DNA of 64,000 bases from Calamus simplicifolius. Lineage: Eukaryota; Streptophyta; Magnoliopsida; Arecales; Arecaceae. Both the position numbers and the translations under genes were made by a program. Within the stretch, counting starts at the first letter, position 1; each line of letters starts with the position of its first letter. Positions 23,712 through 36,000 of the stretch are shown here, piece by piece. Under the pieces are notes generated by a model, which did not search any database, was not told where the DNA came from, and saw only the letters and a program-made list of their open reading frames with translations. The DNA is taken from NCBI GenBank assembly GCA_900491605.1, contig UESW01001522.1, positions 181,228 to 245,227 on the forward strand, written 5' to 3'.

Positions 23712-24899
23712 GATAATTGATAAAACTCTTCATTTGCTCTAGTCTAACATTATGAATAATTGGCGAGTCTCAAAGGATTGACACAAGATGTTAGACATAA
23801 TTGTAAAGTCGTCCATTGCTAAATGTAAACTAAAAAGCTTCGGCATCCACTTATCCATACGACACGAAGCTTTCTTTTTTGCCTTCTCTAGTTTGACAGC
23901 CAACATTTTCCTCGACAGTTGTATGGCTTCTTCCGAGAACTCCAAACGTTGAGTGGATTGCCGCCTCAAATCCTCTAACATTTCAACCTTGTCTACCCCT
24001 CTAAATCGTCTACGTCATTGTGTTGTGGACGTAGTATCCTGACGCGACCTCTTGCCTTGAGAGAATGCTGCACCATCAGAGGCAGATTCACTAGGATTAA
24101 CAACAGGGTTGTCAGATTGATATTGTGGGATTAGTGAAGGTCCAATATCATTCATGCCATGTCTAGGGGAAGCGAAAGGATCATAGAAGTCTCCTCCTCC
24201 CTCAAGATATATATAAATCACATCATTGTCAGTCTCATTATGTAAATTTGGTTCATTGAAACAGTAGTCATCTGAATGAGTAAATAAAAGAGGGGCAGTA
24301 GTCCTAAAAATTGGAACGTCTAATGATTGGAGTGTTGGAATTGCTTGCAGAGGTGTTGCATCAATGCGTGTCGCAGCCCCTGCACCAGTAACAACTTGCT
24401 TTCTATACTAAATGAGCATATCCTCATATGGTGCAAAAGGCTTATTCCTACGGTGTATCAATTCCCTATTGACCTAGTATACATTCAAATATGAAATTAG
24501 CTTTAATTTATTTAAAGTTAATGTAATTCTAAGAAACATTAACTGATTTGCTTATCGAGATCACACTGTCCCACTGTTCATCAGTATTGGTGGGGATTTG
24601 TCTCTTTGGATCCCAATTCCAACCTAACAAAGTCGCCAAGTAACGATATCAGCAAAAAAATTTCTCAAATTCTTCATTTTATTTTGCATATTTTGAATGG
24701 TGTACTTGGTTTTAGTCTCAATATTGAACCATTCAAGAACTCGAAGGAATGCAGGCTTAGTAAATGTATTTCCGGATGTACCACCCCTAAGAAACTCCTC
24801 CTTCAGCAATCTTGACAAGATTTTATCCTCTTCATCGGTCCAGTTAGTGACCCTAGCACGAGATGATCCTATTTCACCACTTTTCGAAGTGTCGGCCAT
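23712..24899 (-). pseudogene. Harbinger ORF1, Myb/SANT-like DNA-binding protein
   Basis: The frame starts MADTSKSGEIGSSRARVTNW and continues with TDEEDKILSRLLKEE, NTFTKPAFLRVLEWFN and IQNMQNKMKNLRN, the trihelix-like Myb/SANT fold (Myb_DNA-bind_3) of PIF/Harbinger ORF1. A second piece reads LLGWNWDPKRQIPTNTDEQW. After an intron (about 24530-24475) comes a linker, then SASDGAAFSQGKRSRQDTTS and a basic/helical C-terminus with VEMLEDLRRQSTQRLEFSEE. ORF1 proteins help carry the transposase to the nucleus and bind the ends. Frame breaks near 24630 and a stop near 24005 show decay. Confidence 0.75.
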
Positions 24900-26024
24900 G
24901 GTTCTTCTTTTGTGGGCCTAATTATTCGATGAGATACAAGAAAAAAAATAATCATACTAATGATTTAACCTAGCATATGACAAGTGTGTAAACAATATAA
25001 TACTTTTGAATAATATGAGATGGATAGGCCATAGAAATCATCCCAATATTCACTTAGGTCTCTACAATGATGGATAGGCCATAAAACGTTTTAAAGCTCC
25101 CTGCATTATACCATTATTCTAACAAAAACTAAAATCCCAGCAATTATTTTATTGTCTGCCATTTATAAAACCTTATAACTCAAGTGCATCAAGTGCACTT
25201 CTTTCTATCTCCAGATTCATATTATTGTACTCATCCCCATGAATCTCAGATTTTATCTGGTAAGATCAATATACACCAAAAATAAACTACACTATTGGCA
25301 ATCAAACAGCCGTGAAATAAGACATCTCATATCTCCTTAAAATTCAACCACCAAAACATATAGAATTATCCAATAAATCATTTATCAGAAATTATCTATA
25401 ACAAAAAACAAATCTTTTGCAAAATTTTCTTATAACAAAAAATGGAAGAATGATATTAACAAAAGGGTAAAGTCTCCAAAAAAAATCTAGTACTAAATCT
25501 TAGGTAATCTAATAAGGGTTTAGTGCATCCGCGCCGGGTCACATTTAGTGCCACCATTTACCAAGCTTCTCAGTGAAAATAACGAAGAAAGGGATGCACA
25601 AGTAATGAGTATTTAAAGGAAACATTTCAATGCTTCAATTAAACACAGTAATAAGACTATTAAAGAAAATTTTAAAAAACTGATAGAAACTTTATAGGAT
25701 AGAATGTTATGTATGTCCGAATGACTAGCATTAGTTTTATCTCAAAGGAAAATTTTATTTGCAATCCGAATGACTAGCATTTGAGATGAGATCGAACATG
25801 TTGCGCTCCTGAACGAAGCATGAGTTCTTGGCATCCTTCTCTGGCGTACCAAAAATAAAAATCGAAAAGAAAAAAATAGTAAATGAGAAAGAAGTGATGA
25901 AGATAAAAGGAAGGAGATAGAGGGGTTTAAGAAGGTGAGAGGTTTAATCACTGGTGATGGCAAAGCCAACAAGAAGATGGATGGAGATGGAGGAGATAGA
26001 TGCGAAGAACCCTCGTTCGAGAGT
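24900..26024. other. Harbinger 5' region, no gene supported
   Basis: AT-rich sequence between the ORF1 start and the subterminal repeats. I see no open frame with recognisable content. It would hold the ORF1 promoter. Confidence 0.4.
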
Positions 26025-26186
26025 AGAGATCAGAAGATGGGAGTAGGGGCGACGGCTGCTCAAACGGGAGCAGAGATCGAAAAGACGGGAGCAGAGATCG
26101 AAAGATGGGAGCGGGGGTAACGGCCGCTCGGATGGGAGCAAAGATCGAAAGACGGGAGCAAGGACGATGACTGCTCGAATGGGAGG
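26025..26186. repeat. Subterminal tandem repeats of the Harbinger element
   Basis: Three units of about 47 bp (pattern AGAGATCGAAAGATGGGAGC, then GGCGACGGCTGCTC and GGGAGC) and one short unit of about 22 bp. It is a GC-rich patch beside the element end; subterminal repeats of this type often bind transposase, which is inference here. Confidence 0.65.
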
Positions 26187-26389
26187 AAAAAGAATGAAGA
26201 CTAGGGTTAAAACCAAATTTTCATATTGCCAAATATGCCTTCATGGGATAGTTGGGGGGATATGTTGTTATTCCTGGGTCCCTATGGAATAAGTTTAGGG
26301 GATAACCCATGTTCAACCATGGGTTATCCCCTCTGGTTAAACTTTTTAAGAAATGTCTCCTCTTATCCCCTATTTCAAACACTGCTTAA

Positions 26390-27334
26390 GGGACTGTTTG
26401 AATTGAGATGAATGGAGGAAAGGAAAAGAAAACAAAGGAAAAAGGTTATAAGTTATTTTGTTTGGAAGAAAGATAAAAGAGAGAGAAGAAAGGAAATGAG
26501 AGTAATCGGTTTTTCTGTTTCTTTCTCAGAGAGGATAAATTTGTTAACCCTCAAATCGAGGGTAAGCTGGGGAGGAAAAAATATTTAAGTTATATTTTTT
26601 TAAAAATCAAAATATCCCTTCATTTTTTATTTTTATTCTTTCTTTTTTTTTTTGGTACAGACGGGCGATCACACAACCTTAGTGCAAGTCAGCCCAGATA
26701 TGTCAAAATACAATATTTGTTTAAGAACCAGGGGATAGGGGTTGCCTTGGTTCCATATCTAAAATCCAGCATGATGGGCCACAAAAGCCGCTACCCAATT
26801 AGTCGCAAAATTGGCTTCATGATAGATTTATCGAATATGAGCTCTGTAGACTTTTCGAAGGATAGACCAAATGTCATGGAGCAGCGGATTAAAGGGAAGT
26901 TGGTTGCAGCTATCCTTCTGAAGTCATCGGATGATAGTTAGAGAATCCCCCTCGATAAGAAGGCTGTGAGCATAAAGAATCCGAGAGGCATTGAAAATAC
27001 TGGCTCAGGCTGCATAAAGCTCAGCCATAGGTACAGAGGAGTCAAGGATTCCAAAGCCACCCGTCGACAGTAACACTTCATCATGCTATTCTTTATTCTT
27101 TCATTCTCACGATCCATTCCTTACTATGAAGGGTTATAATTATCACATAACTCTTTTCCTTCTTTTTCTTTCCCTCTCTATCCAAACCAGATAATTGATA
27201 TTACCTTTCTTTTTTCTTTCATCCTTTCTAAACAAGAGAAAAAGAACAACCCTTCCTTTTCCTTTCTTCTCCTTTCATCCCCTTACTTCCTTTTACTCTC
27301 CCCTTTCTTTCCCTCCAAAGATCCAAACATAGCC
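26390..27334. mobile_element. Tourist-like MITE (TAA target), enlarged by a LINE insertion
   Basis: The left end reads TAA then GGGACTGTTTGAATTGAG, and the right end reads CAAACATAGCC then TAA. The termini are imperfect inverted repeats (GG-x-x-x-TGTTTG). Purine-rich and pyrimidine-rich subterminal arms face each other (GGAAAGGAAAAG against CTTTTCCTTTC). Without the inserted LINE fragment (26643-27091) the element would be near 0.5 kb. It starts within four bases of the Harbinger terminus. Confidence 0.65.
26643..27091 (-). pseudogene. 5'-truncated LINE fragment with RNase H domain
   Basis: On the minus strand the fragment reads GFGILDSSVPMAELYAA, stop, ASIFNASRILYAHSLLIEGDS, then IIR, stop, LQKDSCNQ, and later HEANFATNWVAAFVAHHAGF. 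This is the RVT_3-type RNase H at the C-terminus of plant L1-type LINEs (A-E-L-x-A, I-E-G-D-S and N-x-x-A-D/N-W motifs). It ends in a short A tail on that strand. The 11-bp sequence TTTATTCTTTC flanks it at 26632-26642 and 27092-27102, a typical LINE target duplication. Several stops show it is dead. Confidence 0.85.
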
Positions 27335-27340
27335 TAAATA

Positions 27341-27961
27341 AACTGCAAAAATTACTCTCCACACCCATACTTTAAAAAATATATATACATTTCATTGTGT
27401 AATAACCATTATGCCCTTCATAATTTCTCTCTACACTTCCGTCCTAAACAAACCCCCCTCTCCTGTCCAGCTCTGTTTGACCCTGATAGGCCAAGCCGAA
27501 CAGAGGGCCTCTGTTCGGCCAAGCTCTGTACATAGGGGTAAGGGAAAGCCGGGGACGAGGGCCGAGGGGGCCAAGGGGTGGCCGGGGCCGGAGGGGAGCC
27601 AAAGGCCAAGGGGGGCCGAGGCGACACGCCCGACGAGGGGAGCTGGGGGCCAAGGGGACCAAGAGGAGGGCTAGGGGAGGGGAATCGGTGCGAGAAGGAG
27701 AACCGGGGGCCAAAGGGTTCCGGGGCGAGGTATCCGATCGACGAGGGTCGCCGCACTCGCTCGCCACCGCTGTCGGTATCACCTGCCGTTATTCGCCGCT
27801 ACCGGCCAGGGAAGGAGAAGGGAAGAGGAGGGGAGGGTGTTGGCCGGGTGGGGTGAAGGAGAGGGTGTGGAGAGAAAAAAATGGATGGGGGAGGGATTTA
27901 AGGGTAGTTTAGAAAATTAATTTTTTTAAAAATTTAGGGGTATGAGAGTAATATTTGTTGT
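27341..27961. mobile_element. GC-rich island between inverted repeat arms, possible non-autonomous DNA transposon
   Basis: Arms at about 27341-27380 and 27921-27960 are imperfect inverted repeats (TTACTCTCCACACCCATAC against GTATGAGAGTAAT). Between them is a very GC-rich block (about 27460-27860) in otherwise AT-rich DNA. Its open frames are low-complexity Pro/Arg/Gly or Ser and I do not recognise a gene. A Mutator-like element carrying captured DNA would look like this, but I found no clear target duplication. Confidence 0.45.
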
Positions 27962-28359
27962 GTATTTAGAAGCTCCCCTTTGTACACTACCTTGTCCTCT
28001 TCGGCCACTAGTTTTGCATTTTATTTTTTCTAAAAAAAATTTCTTTATTTTTTCCTCTTACACTTATTTTATATTTATTTTTGTTTCCCTCTTATTTTTC
28101 GGAACCTGATAGAATAGATAAAAAATTTATAGCCAAATTGAACTAATTTAAGATTAACTTTTTTGGTTGTACACTTTATATTATAATTAGCTTTTTTCAT
28201 GCGACATGATTTTATAAGCATCTATCAATTATTTAGGAGTGATAATATGTATTTCTTATTTGGTATAAGATTGTTGTGATTGAACTATATATTATGATAT
28301 AGCATGAAAATATGGTGGGCTCTAATCAATTAGTTTTTGATTCATTTTTAAACAAGCTT

Positions 28360-31300
28360 TATTAGATAGTTTTTGAAAAGTTGAAGCTCTCATCACATTT
28401 TAATGCAAATACTTTGATTTGGCAACTTTTTATAGCTTGGAAATATGAAAAGTATACTCTCTGGTTAAATTTATGTCTTCTTAATACATAGTGAAAAGAG
28501 AGAGAAAAAAAAAGCTTGCTTTGCTCGAGGAAAAGTAACGATTTAGTGCATAAAACTCGCAAGGACTATCTAATAAAATGTTAACATAAACCACATCCCA
28601 TCTCTTTATCAAAAATAATATTGAGAATACTAAAAGAAAACATCAACTAAAAAAAATAAAAAGAGTATATCTATGGTTTAAATATATAATATCATTTGTG
28701 ATTGCAAAATGCATAAGCTTAAATCTTGATGAAAAAATTAAAAGTCTTAAACCTTGAAACTTTGCAATAGATAATTCCTCAAAGAGATAAAGTTTTGGAA
28801 AGATTGAAATGGAAAACATTAAAATGTTTTAATTGTGTTGATATGCTTTCTCAAATGATAATAAAATTTAGTGGCTAATAACATCCTTGCATGTAAATTT
28901 AAACAAATAAACCCTTAAATAAAGTCTATCATGAGATTAATCGTTAAATATTCATAGTCTAATTAAAAAACTAAATATAATCCATATATTCAACATCCTC
29001 TAGTTGAATTTATGTTTTAGCCAAATAAGTAAAGAAGGAGAGAGAGATTAATGGACTTACTTTAGTAGAAGGGAAATTGTATCTAAGATAATGATAAAAT
29101 GCTTTGAATGCGAAATATCTTTTTTTGTTGCAAAAACTATAACTTTAGTTCTTTATGGACCAACTAAAAGTTTGATACTTTAAAACTTCACAAAGACAAA
29201 TATATAAAAGAAGAAGGCCTTAGAAAGGTTGAAATAGAAAATTTTTAAATGTTTGAATTATAATAATATATTATACTAATTAATAACATTCTTTGTATAT
29301 AAATTTAGCTAGCTAGGCTCTAAAGTAAAATCAACCATTAGATTTATTAGATTGCTTAATATTCATATCTAACGAAAATATAAATTTAATTGATGTATCC
29401 ATCATATGCAAGTTAAATTTATATCTTAAACAAAGTAATACTATAGGAAAAGAAGGGAGGATAATATAATTACTTTGGTTTAAGGAAAGTTCTTATATAT
29501 AAAAAATATAAGGGCTACCTAATAAAATGATAGCATACGTCAAATCCTATCTACTCTATCAAAAATAACATCCAAAACAATAAAAGAGAACACTTACTCA
29601 AAAAAAAAAAAAAAATCCAAGAATTATATTTAAGATAAATTATTTGAATATGAATTATCGTTTATGTTTGAAAATATTGTAACTTTAAATCCTTATAAAA
29701 GAAATAAACATTTTTAACTTTAAATCCTTATGAGTGATGAATTCTAAAGAGATGAAGTTTTGGAGAGGTTTAAATAGAAACCTTTAAAATATTTTATTGA
29801 TGACGATGTCCTTTCTTAAATCATAATAGATAATAGTTGATGTGCTATAAGCTGAGCTAGTTTACTCGATGGTGATATATGAGAGGACTAGTATAATATA
29901 ATTGACTAAATTATTATAAATATTCTTTTAAAGAAAGAAGTTAAAGTTACGAGAAACTTTTACCAAGACCACTAATCAATCCAAGAAAGTTCCATCAAAA
30001 GTACTAATCAATTTAAGTAGAAGTCTACCAACATATTTGAGAATAACTCCATCAAAAAATACCACTTTATACTAGGATTAACTCACAAGAGTTATCCACC
30101 AATAAATGACCTAATCAAAGCGAGACTCTTCAAATACTAAAAGCACCCCAAAACTTCATGATTAAAGAGCTCAACCTAATCCTTAAGCTTTAAATCTTTT
30201 ATGTTCTAACTAACCTAAGTATTGGATGATCCCTTCATAGGTAATATTTAAACTTCTTTCACTTTTCCTTTCTCTCTCTTATAGAAGTGTGAAGATATTT
30301 TGGCTAGGAAATGCCCTGTTATGATTTTTTCTTATCAATTGGTGCATAAAAATCAGATTCGGGTGCCAACAAATTAGCACTGTCTATGAGAACCGAGCTA
30401 TGTTTAGGTCAACTTCCACAACTCTATATGATATCCAATCAACTTAGATCCTTCATCAGCAATAGCAGTCACCTAGGATCAACCCAACATCCTTTTGTAA
30501 TGCATTGAGATGCTGACTAATTTGGCCCATAACTTAATCTTTCAAGGATCAAATCCTAAAAGCCAACCAAAAGCTAACCAAAGGTCTCATTGAGTTGTTG
30601 GTAGTGGCCAATCTCAACTTAAAATCAGTGAAGATCCTCAAGAATCCTACAATAAATAAATTAGATATAGATGTCAAGTTGATTAATTAAGGAAGAACTT
30701 CAAGATTGGCTATCGCAATTGGATGAATATACGAGCTTGAAGACCCCACGACCAACCAATATCCAATAGTTTGGCAACTAGAGAAGATAAACTAGAAAAT
30801 TAAGTGGTCATAGAGTATATCTAAAATAACGATAGACCTCTTTAATAAGCTGACTTACTTCATGGAGCAATCACTAACAACCATGCTAAAATAACTCGGA
30901 TCAGGTTTGAGCCCAACCAAAGTACCATAATTTGATCATTCAAAGGATAAATTGGTTGAAGGCCACGAAAACCATTTTAAAAATTAAATTTGTTGAAAAT
31001 CAATTAGAGCCTATTAAGAGGTGTTTCATAAAGCACATAAGTTATAGACTTTGGTCTAAAAGACTTGTTTACAAGAGTAATTTTCAATTACTCCTAAGAT
31101 TTACTCAAATGACAAATCTCTAGGAATGTTCTTTAATTGTTCATTGGACCAACCTTGATCGACAAATCTTCAAGAGTGATTTTTAATTGCTCTAAGGGAC
31201 AATCTTAAACATCAAAGATCTTTAGGAGTGATCTTTAATTGCTTTCAGTCAACTTCAATCGATAAAGCTCTTTCAAGATTTAAACTTCGATTTGAATGAT

Positions 31301-32270
31301 GAAGAAACCTACTAAAAATATATCACCTACCATGTTTATCAGAAAATTATAGTAGGTTGCCTAGTGAGCCAACCTAAGTAAATGAAGCTAGTTACTTACA
31401 TAGCCAATCTGAAAGACCATACAAGAGCAATCTTCGATTACTTCTAGGGTTCACTCAACCTTGACCAACATTGTTCTCAAGTTTTAGGCTTCAACCTGAA
31501 AGATTGGAAAAATGTAGGGGGTGTCAAGATCCACTGCACCAACATCTTGAGATTGGCAAAGACGTTAGGACTAACCAATACTTAGGAGAGTCATTGAGCT
31601 TGATCTAAATCAACCTATATTTGATGTAGATAATTATCACAATGGTATAAAAGAAATGCCAAAATAAGTCAACTGCAATCCAACCAAATTGCTTGAGTAT
31701 GAATTTAAGCTCAACATCCAAAAGTGGAAGGTTAAGTGATGTGGTATGAGTTGGGCTAGCCTACTTAATGGTAATATATAATAAAATCAGAATGTGGTAT
31801 GATATGATTGATCAAATTACTGCACATATCCTTTCAAAGAGAAAATTTTCACTCAAAAGCGATAACCACTAAAATCACTAATCAATCCCAAGAAATCCTG
31901 CTAAAGGTGCTGACAAATTTAAATAGAAGTACCTTATAAATAAAGTGTTTAACCTAAAGCTTTAAACTTTTAGCGAAGTTTAAAGGGTCCTTTGTAGATT
32001 ATTTTCGAACCTCTTTCGTTCTTTTCTTTCTCTTTCTTACAAGAGTGTGCGCACACTAATTAAGAAGCTCTCTATTAAGATCCTTCAATCGATTGATGCA
32101 TAAAAATCAGGCTCGAACGTCAGTAGTAGCTATTAATAATAATCTTACATATACATTTAGATAAGTAGATTTTTAAATAAAGTCAGCCATAAGATTAATT
32201 GGATTGCTTTATTTTTATAATTCAATAAAAAAACTAAATATAACCGTTCTATTTAGAATGAAAAACTATC
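28360..32270. repeat. Diverged tandem array of about 400-540 bp units
   Basis: Three successive AT-rich units share the order: AATTTATGTCTT-like start, GCTACCTAATAAAATG, CATCCCATCTCTTTATCAAAAATAA, then AAGAGATAAAGTTTTGGA and GATTGAAATGGAAAACATT. Anchors fall near 28465, 29005 and 29407. The second unit lacks part of the motif set. The third is broken at 29837 by an LTR relic and resumes at 32128 (TAATAATCTTACATATACATTTA, matching TAATAACATCCTTGC of the first unit). No coding content. Confidence 0.65.
29838..32122 (+). mobile_element. Internally deleted Ty3/gypsy-like LTR relic
   Basis: Direct repeats at 29838-30368 and 31738-32122 both begin TGATGTG and both end with a close match to TGCATAAAAATCAG followed by a CA end. 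Just inside the left copy is ATTAGCACTGTCTATGAGAACC-like sequence, a decayed form of the primer site ATTGGCGCCGTCTATGGGAAC seen in Tat/Athila-type elements. Flanks ATAGT (29833-29837) and GTAGT (32123-32127) agree at four of five bases. The interior is only about 1.4 kb with no intact frame, so pol is absent. Many C-to-T and G-to-A changes suggest age. Confidence 0.7.
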
Positions 32271-32275
32271 ATTTG

Positions 32276-32880
32276 GTAGAAAGCAAGAAAATGCATATTT
32301 TACATATGTCAAATAAATAGGCATGACAAATTGCTATCTGTACATACTCATAATGATGTAAAAATCATAAATTTTCATATGTAAAAATCATATGACATGA
32401 TGAATCGCATGTAATTGAATCAAGATTTCCTCTCCCCTCCAAATTTTCAATAAACTGAAATCCTATTCGTGCATAAATGAATTAGATTTTTTATTCATGG
32501 TGTTTTACGATGTCTTTGCAAGATTTTTTTTCCCGCATCAATTCTTTCAGGAGTAAAGGCAAATTCTCAAGCCAGGTGTTGAATCATCTTCAGCAAGGTA
32601 ACAGAAAGGCGAAGGGTCCCTTGGGCAGTAGGGTGATGCAAATTTGGCTTTTTTTTTTTTTTCTATGATTTTCTTCGTTTTTATTTTTCCCGTCGTACCG
32701 AGGCATGATTGAGTCTGCTCGAAGTAAAACAGCAAACAAGCGAATGAGCAAATCACGCATCCAGCCAGCCAAGATACCGTCGGATAGAAATCCAAGAGTC
32801 GATCCATCGGAAAAAGGTGAGGACTCACCTAGATCCGGCCGGAGCGGGCCTCAACCTTCTTGGATGCCTCGCACCGAGCC
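32276..32880. promoter_or_regulatory. Upstream region of the SNX2-like gene
   Basis: AT-rich DNA to about 32700 changes to GC-rich DNA by 32800. A T run lies at 32649-32661. A CT-rich stretch at 32940-33010 looks like a 5' UTR. I see no convincing TATA box; the transcription start is unknown. Confidence 0.4.
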
Positions 32881-33067
32881 ATCTTAACTCGTGCCGGTTT
32901 TCGTCGCGGAGCTCGGTTTCCCCCAAAACCATGTGAGCCCCTCTTGACCTCGTGCCTTCCCCTTCTCCGTCTAGTCCTCCGGTCTCCGCCCCTTCTCCTC
33001 GTCTCCTCCACCCAATAAATCCCAATTTCTTTCTTCCAGATTATTGTTTAATATCGTTGAGAATAAG

Positions 33068-36000
33068 ATGATGGGTCCTGAGATCCACCCCGGGTTCGGA
33101 TCACCGCCCCGGGAGGAGATGGAGAGCCTCGCCCTCTCTGATGCCCCCTCCGACTACCGCAGCGCCATGTCCTCCTCCCTATCTGCTTTCGCCGACGGTG
33201 GTGATCCCCTCCTCTCACCCGCTCCCCCCCTCTCCACCGCCGCCGCCGCCGCCTCGTCGTCGTCGTCGTCGTCGTCCTATCTCGATCCCCCATCCTACGC
33301 CGACGTCGTCTTCAGCCCCCTCGACGGTCAGAACGGTGCCGCCCCCGACCGCCCTTTCCTCCGTCGCGACTCCTCTTCCCCCAGATCTGACCGCGCCGCT
33401 ACCTCCGATTACACCAAGATCGCCGTCTCCGACCCCCAGAAGGAGCAGGACACTGTCAACTCCCTCGTACCCGGTGGCGGCACCTACGTCACTTACCTCA
33501 TCACCTCCCGGAATCGCGCTGGCGGGCCGGAGTTCCTCGTCCGGCGGCGGTTCCGCGACGTGGTGACCCTCTCCGACCGCCTCGCGGAGGCCTACCGCGG
33601 GTTCTTCATCCCGCCGCGGCCCGACAAGAACGTGGTGGAAAGCCAGGTGATGCAGAAGCACGAGTTCGTTGAGCAGCGGAGATCCGCCCTTGAGAAGTAT
33701 CTGTGGAGGCTGGCCGTGCACCCGGTGATCGGGAAGAGCGATGAGCTTCGGGTGTTCCTGCAGGCCCAGGGGAAGCTGCCGCTGCCCACGAGCACCGACG
33801 TGGCCTCGAGGATGCTGGACGGGGCCGTGAGGCTGCCGAAGCAGCTGTTCGGGGAGGGGCCGGCGGGGTACGTCACGCCGCAGGACGCGGTGCAGCCAGC
33901 GAAGGGGGGAAGGGACCTGCTAAGGTTATTTAAGGAGCTCAAGCAGTCGGTGGCGAATGATTGGGGAGGGGCGAAGCCTCCGTTGGTGGAGGAGGACAAG
34001 GAGTTCTTGGAGAGGAAAGAGCAGATGCAGGATCTAGAGCAGCAGCTCAGCACGGCTTCTCAGCAGGTGGGTAGTGATTGTGACATTCCTGATTGAATTC
34101 CTATCCTGATTTATATTACTTTCTTATGGCTTAATTTGGATTGAAGTTGCAAATTTGGATGGATTTGTTTCAATCTTATAATATTGCAGGCCATGATAAA
34201 TAGCTTGATTTTATTTAACTTAAAACTGGATCTTGTGAGCATGTTGAATGCCCTGGGGAGAGGTATAACACATATTTGATTACATTTAATCAGGGAAATA
34301 TAATAATAATGCCTGCATTGGCAATGTGGTGGAAGGTGAAACAACTAAGCTTGTCACATGTAAGTGCAAGCTAGATAACTAGCTGTGAGAATTGAGATGC
34401 GAATTTGTTGTTCAGTTGACATTTGTGTGGGACAGTGATGATTATATAACATGTTCAGCTATTCATATTTGCATTACTTGATGAGAATATATATCAGGAA
34501 AGTCCTTACATCCCCCAAATCTAGGGAAAAAGGTAGGCTTTCTAATGGATGCTGTACCTCAAAACCCTGAAGAATGATAACACCATCATTGGAAGAGAGA
34601 TATACTCTGACCAAAAATAATCAAATTTGGAAAGGAAATGATAAAACGTGGTACCATTTCTTTAGCCATAAAATAGTTTCATGAGATGTTGGTGAGTAAT
34701 TAGTGTTGAAATTCTAAAGGATCTACAAGGTCAATATTTTTCCCTTTCCCTTTCAAACTTTTTATATTTTTTTGAAGGATCTGTTTTATTTCATGGCATA
34801 AGTTTGCCTTCATTTGTTTTGCGTTATTTTTATTTTGGATTATTCTGCTGTTCTTTCATGTCTATAACTTTCTTCGGCATGAAACTTGTTTTTGTGTGTG
34901 AGTAGAGAGAATGTCAGCAAACAGCATGTGTTGTTTCAATTGAGTGGTGTTTTTTTGCTGTTTTGTGCAGGCTGAAGCACTTGTCAAAGCTCAACAAGAT
35001 ATTGGAGAAACAATGGGAGAGTTGGGATTAGCATTCATTAAATTGACCAAGTTTGAGATTGAGGAAGCCATATATAATTCTCAGAGGGTACGGGCTGCTG
35101 ATGCCAAACGAGTAGCGACTGCTGCTGTAAAAGCAAGTAGATTATATCGAGAATTAAATGCTCAAACAGTCAAACATTTGGTAATGATCAAACTGATTAT
35201 AGCATGGAGGTTTTGGTGAAAGTTAAATGCTCTACAGTAGGGCCTTTTGTTTCTGATTATTTATCTAGTTCTTTAAAAATTATGCTTTGGCAGGACACTC
35301 TGCATGAATATCTAGGTCTGATGCTAGCTGTTCACAGTGCATTCTCTGATCGGGCCAGTGCACTATTGACTGTACAAACACTAATGTCAGATTTGTCCTC
35401 CTTGCACGCAAGGATTGAGAAACTTGAAGCTGCATCCTCAAAGATATTTGGTGGAGACAGATCAAGGATGCGAAAAGTGGAAGAGCTGAAAGAAACAATA
35501 AGAGTTACTGAAGATGCTAAATGCTGTGCCTTAAGAGAGTATGAAAGGATCAAGGTAATGTTTGCTATCTATCACTAAAAACTTGGAGCAAAGTACGGCT
35601 TCCCTATGCTTGACAGAAGAAATCATGTCACTTCTACCAAGTTTTTAAGTTGTCTATTACCTTTTTAACTAATGAATTATAATTATGAATTTCAGAGTAA
35701 TTTTCTATTTTTTCTGATTATTTCCAGTGGGCCTTACAAAGTTAAAAGCCTATTCCCAACTATTTGGGCTTGGTTTTCTAGATCCTCTTTTACAAAATTT
35801 TTCTTTTTAGGGCCACATCTGATGTCACCTCAACCTTCTCCATGTCTTGTAATATCCATTGATGTTATCTTTTTTTAGTAAAGCCAGTTGTAATTTATGC
35901 AATTGTATAGATTGCTCAATAAATTTGAAGTTTTATATAGAGGAAACCATGCTTACATGAGAAAGCATAACTAAGAAACATGTCGTTTCTGTGTGCAAGG

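Larger units (their letters stand above)
21585..26385 (-). mobile_element. PIF/Harbinger DNA transposon, decayed
   Basis: Two minus-strand genes typical of plant PIF/Harbinger elements lie in order: a Myb/SANT-like ORF1 and a DDE transposase. The upstream end is seen at 26385, where the sequence ends CAAACACTGC followed by TTA/TAA, the target type of this superfamily. The last 25 bases before the terminal dinucleotide are shared with the MITE at 53607-53952. The opposite terminus was not found, so the left limit given is only the end of the last recognisable exon. In-frame stops in the transposase mark it as inactive. Confidence 0.75.

Noticed and set aside
33044..33067. Upstream in-frame extension of the SNX2 frame from TTG
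   Set aside because: TTG is not a usual plant start and known SNX2 proteins begin MMG, matching ATG at 33068.
33215..34053. Antisense frames of 153-168 codons in SNX2 exon 1
   Set aside because: They mirror a GC-rich coding exon and show no motifs of their own.
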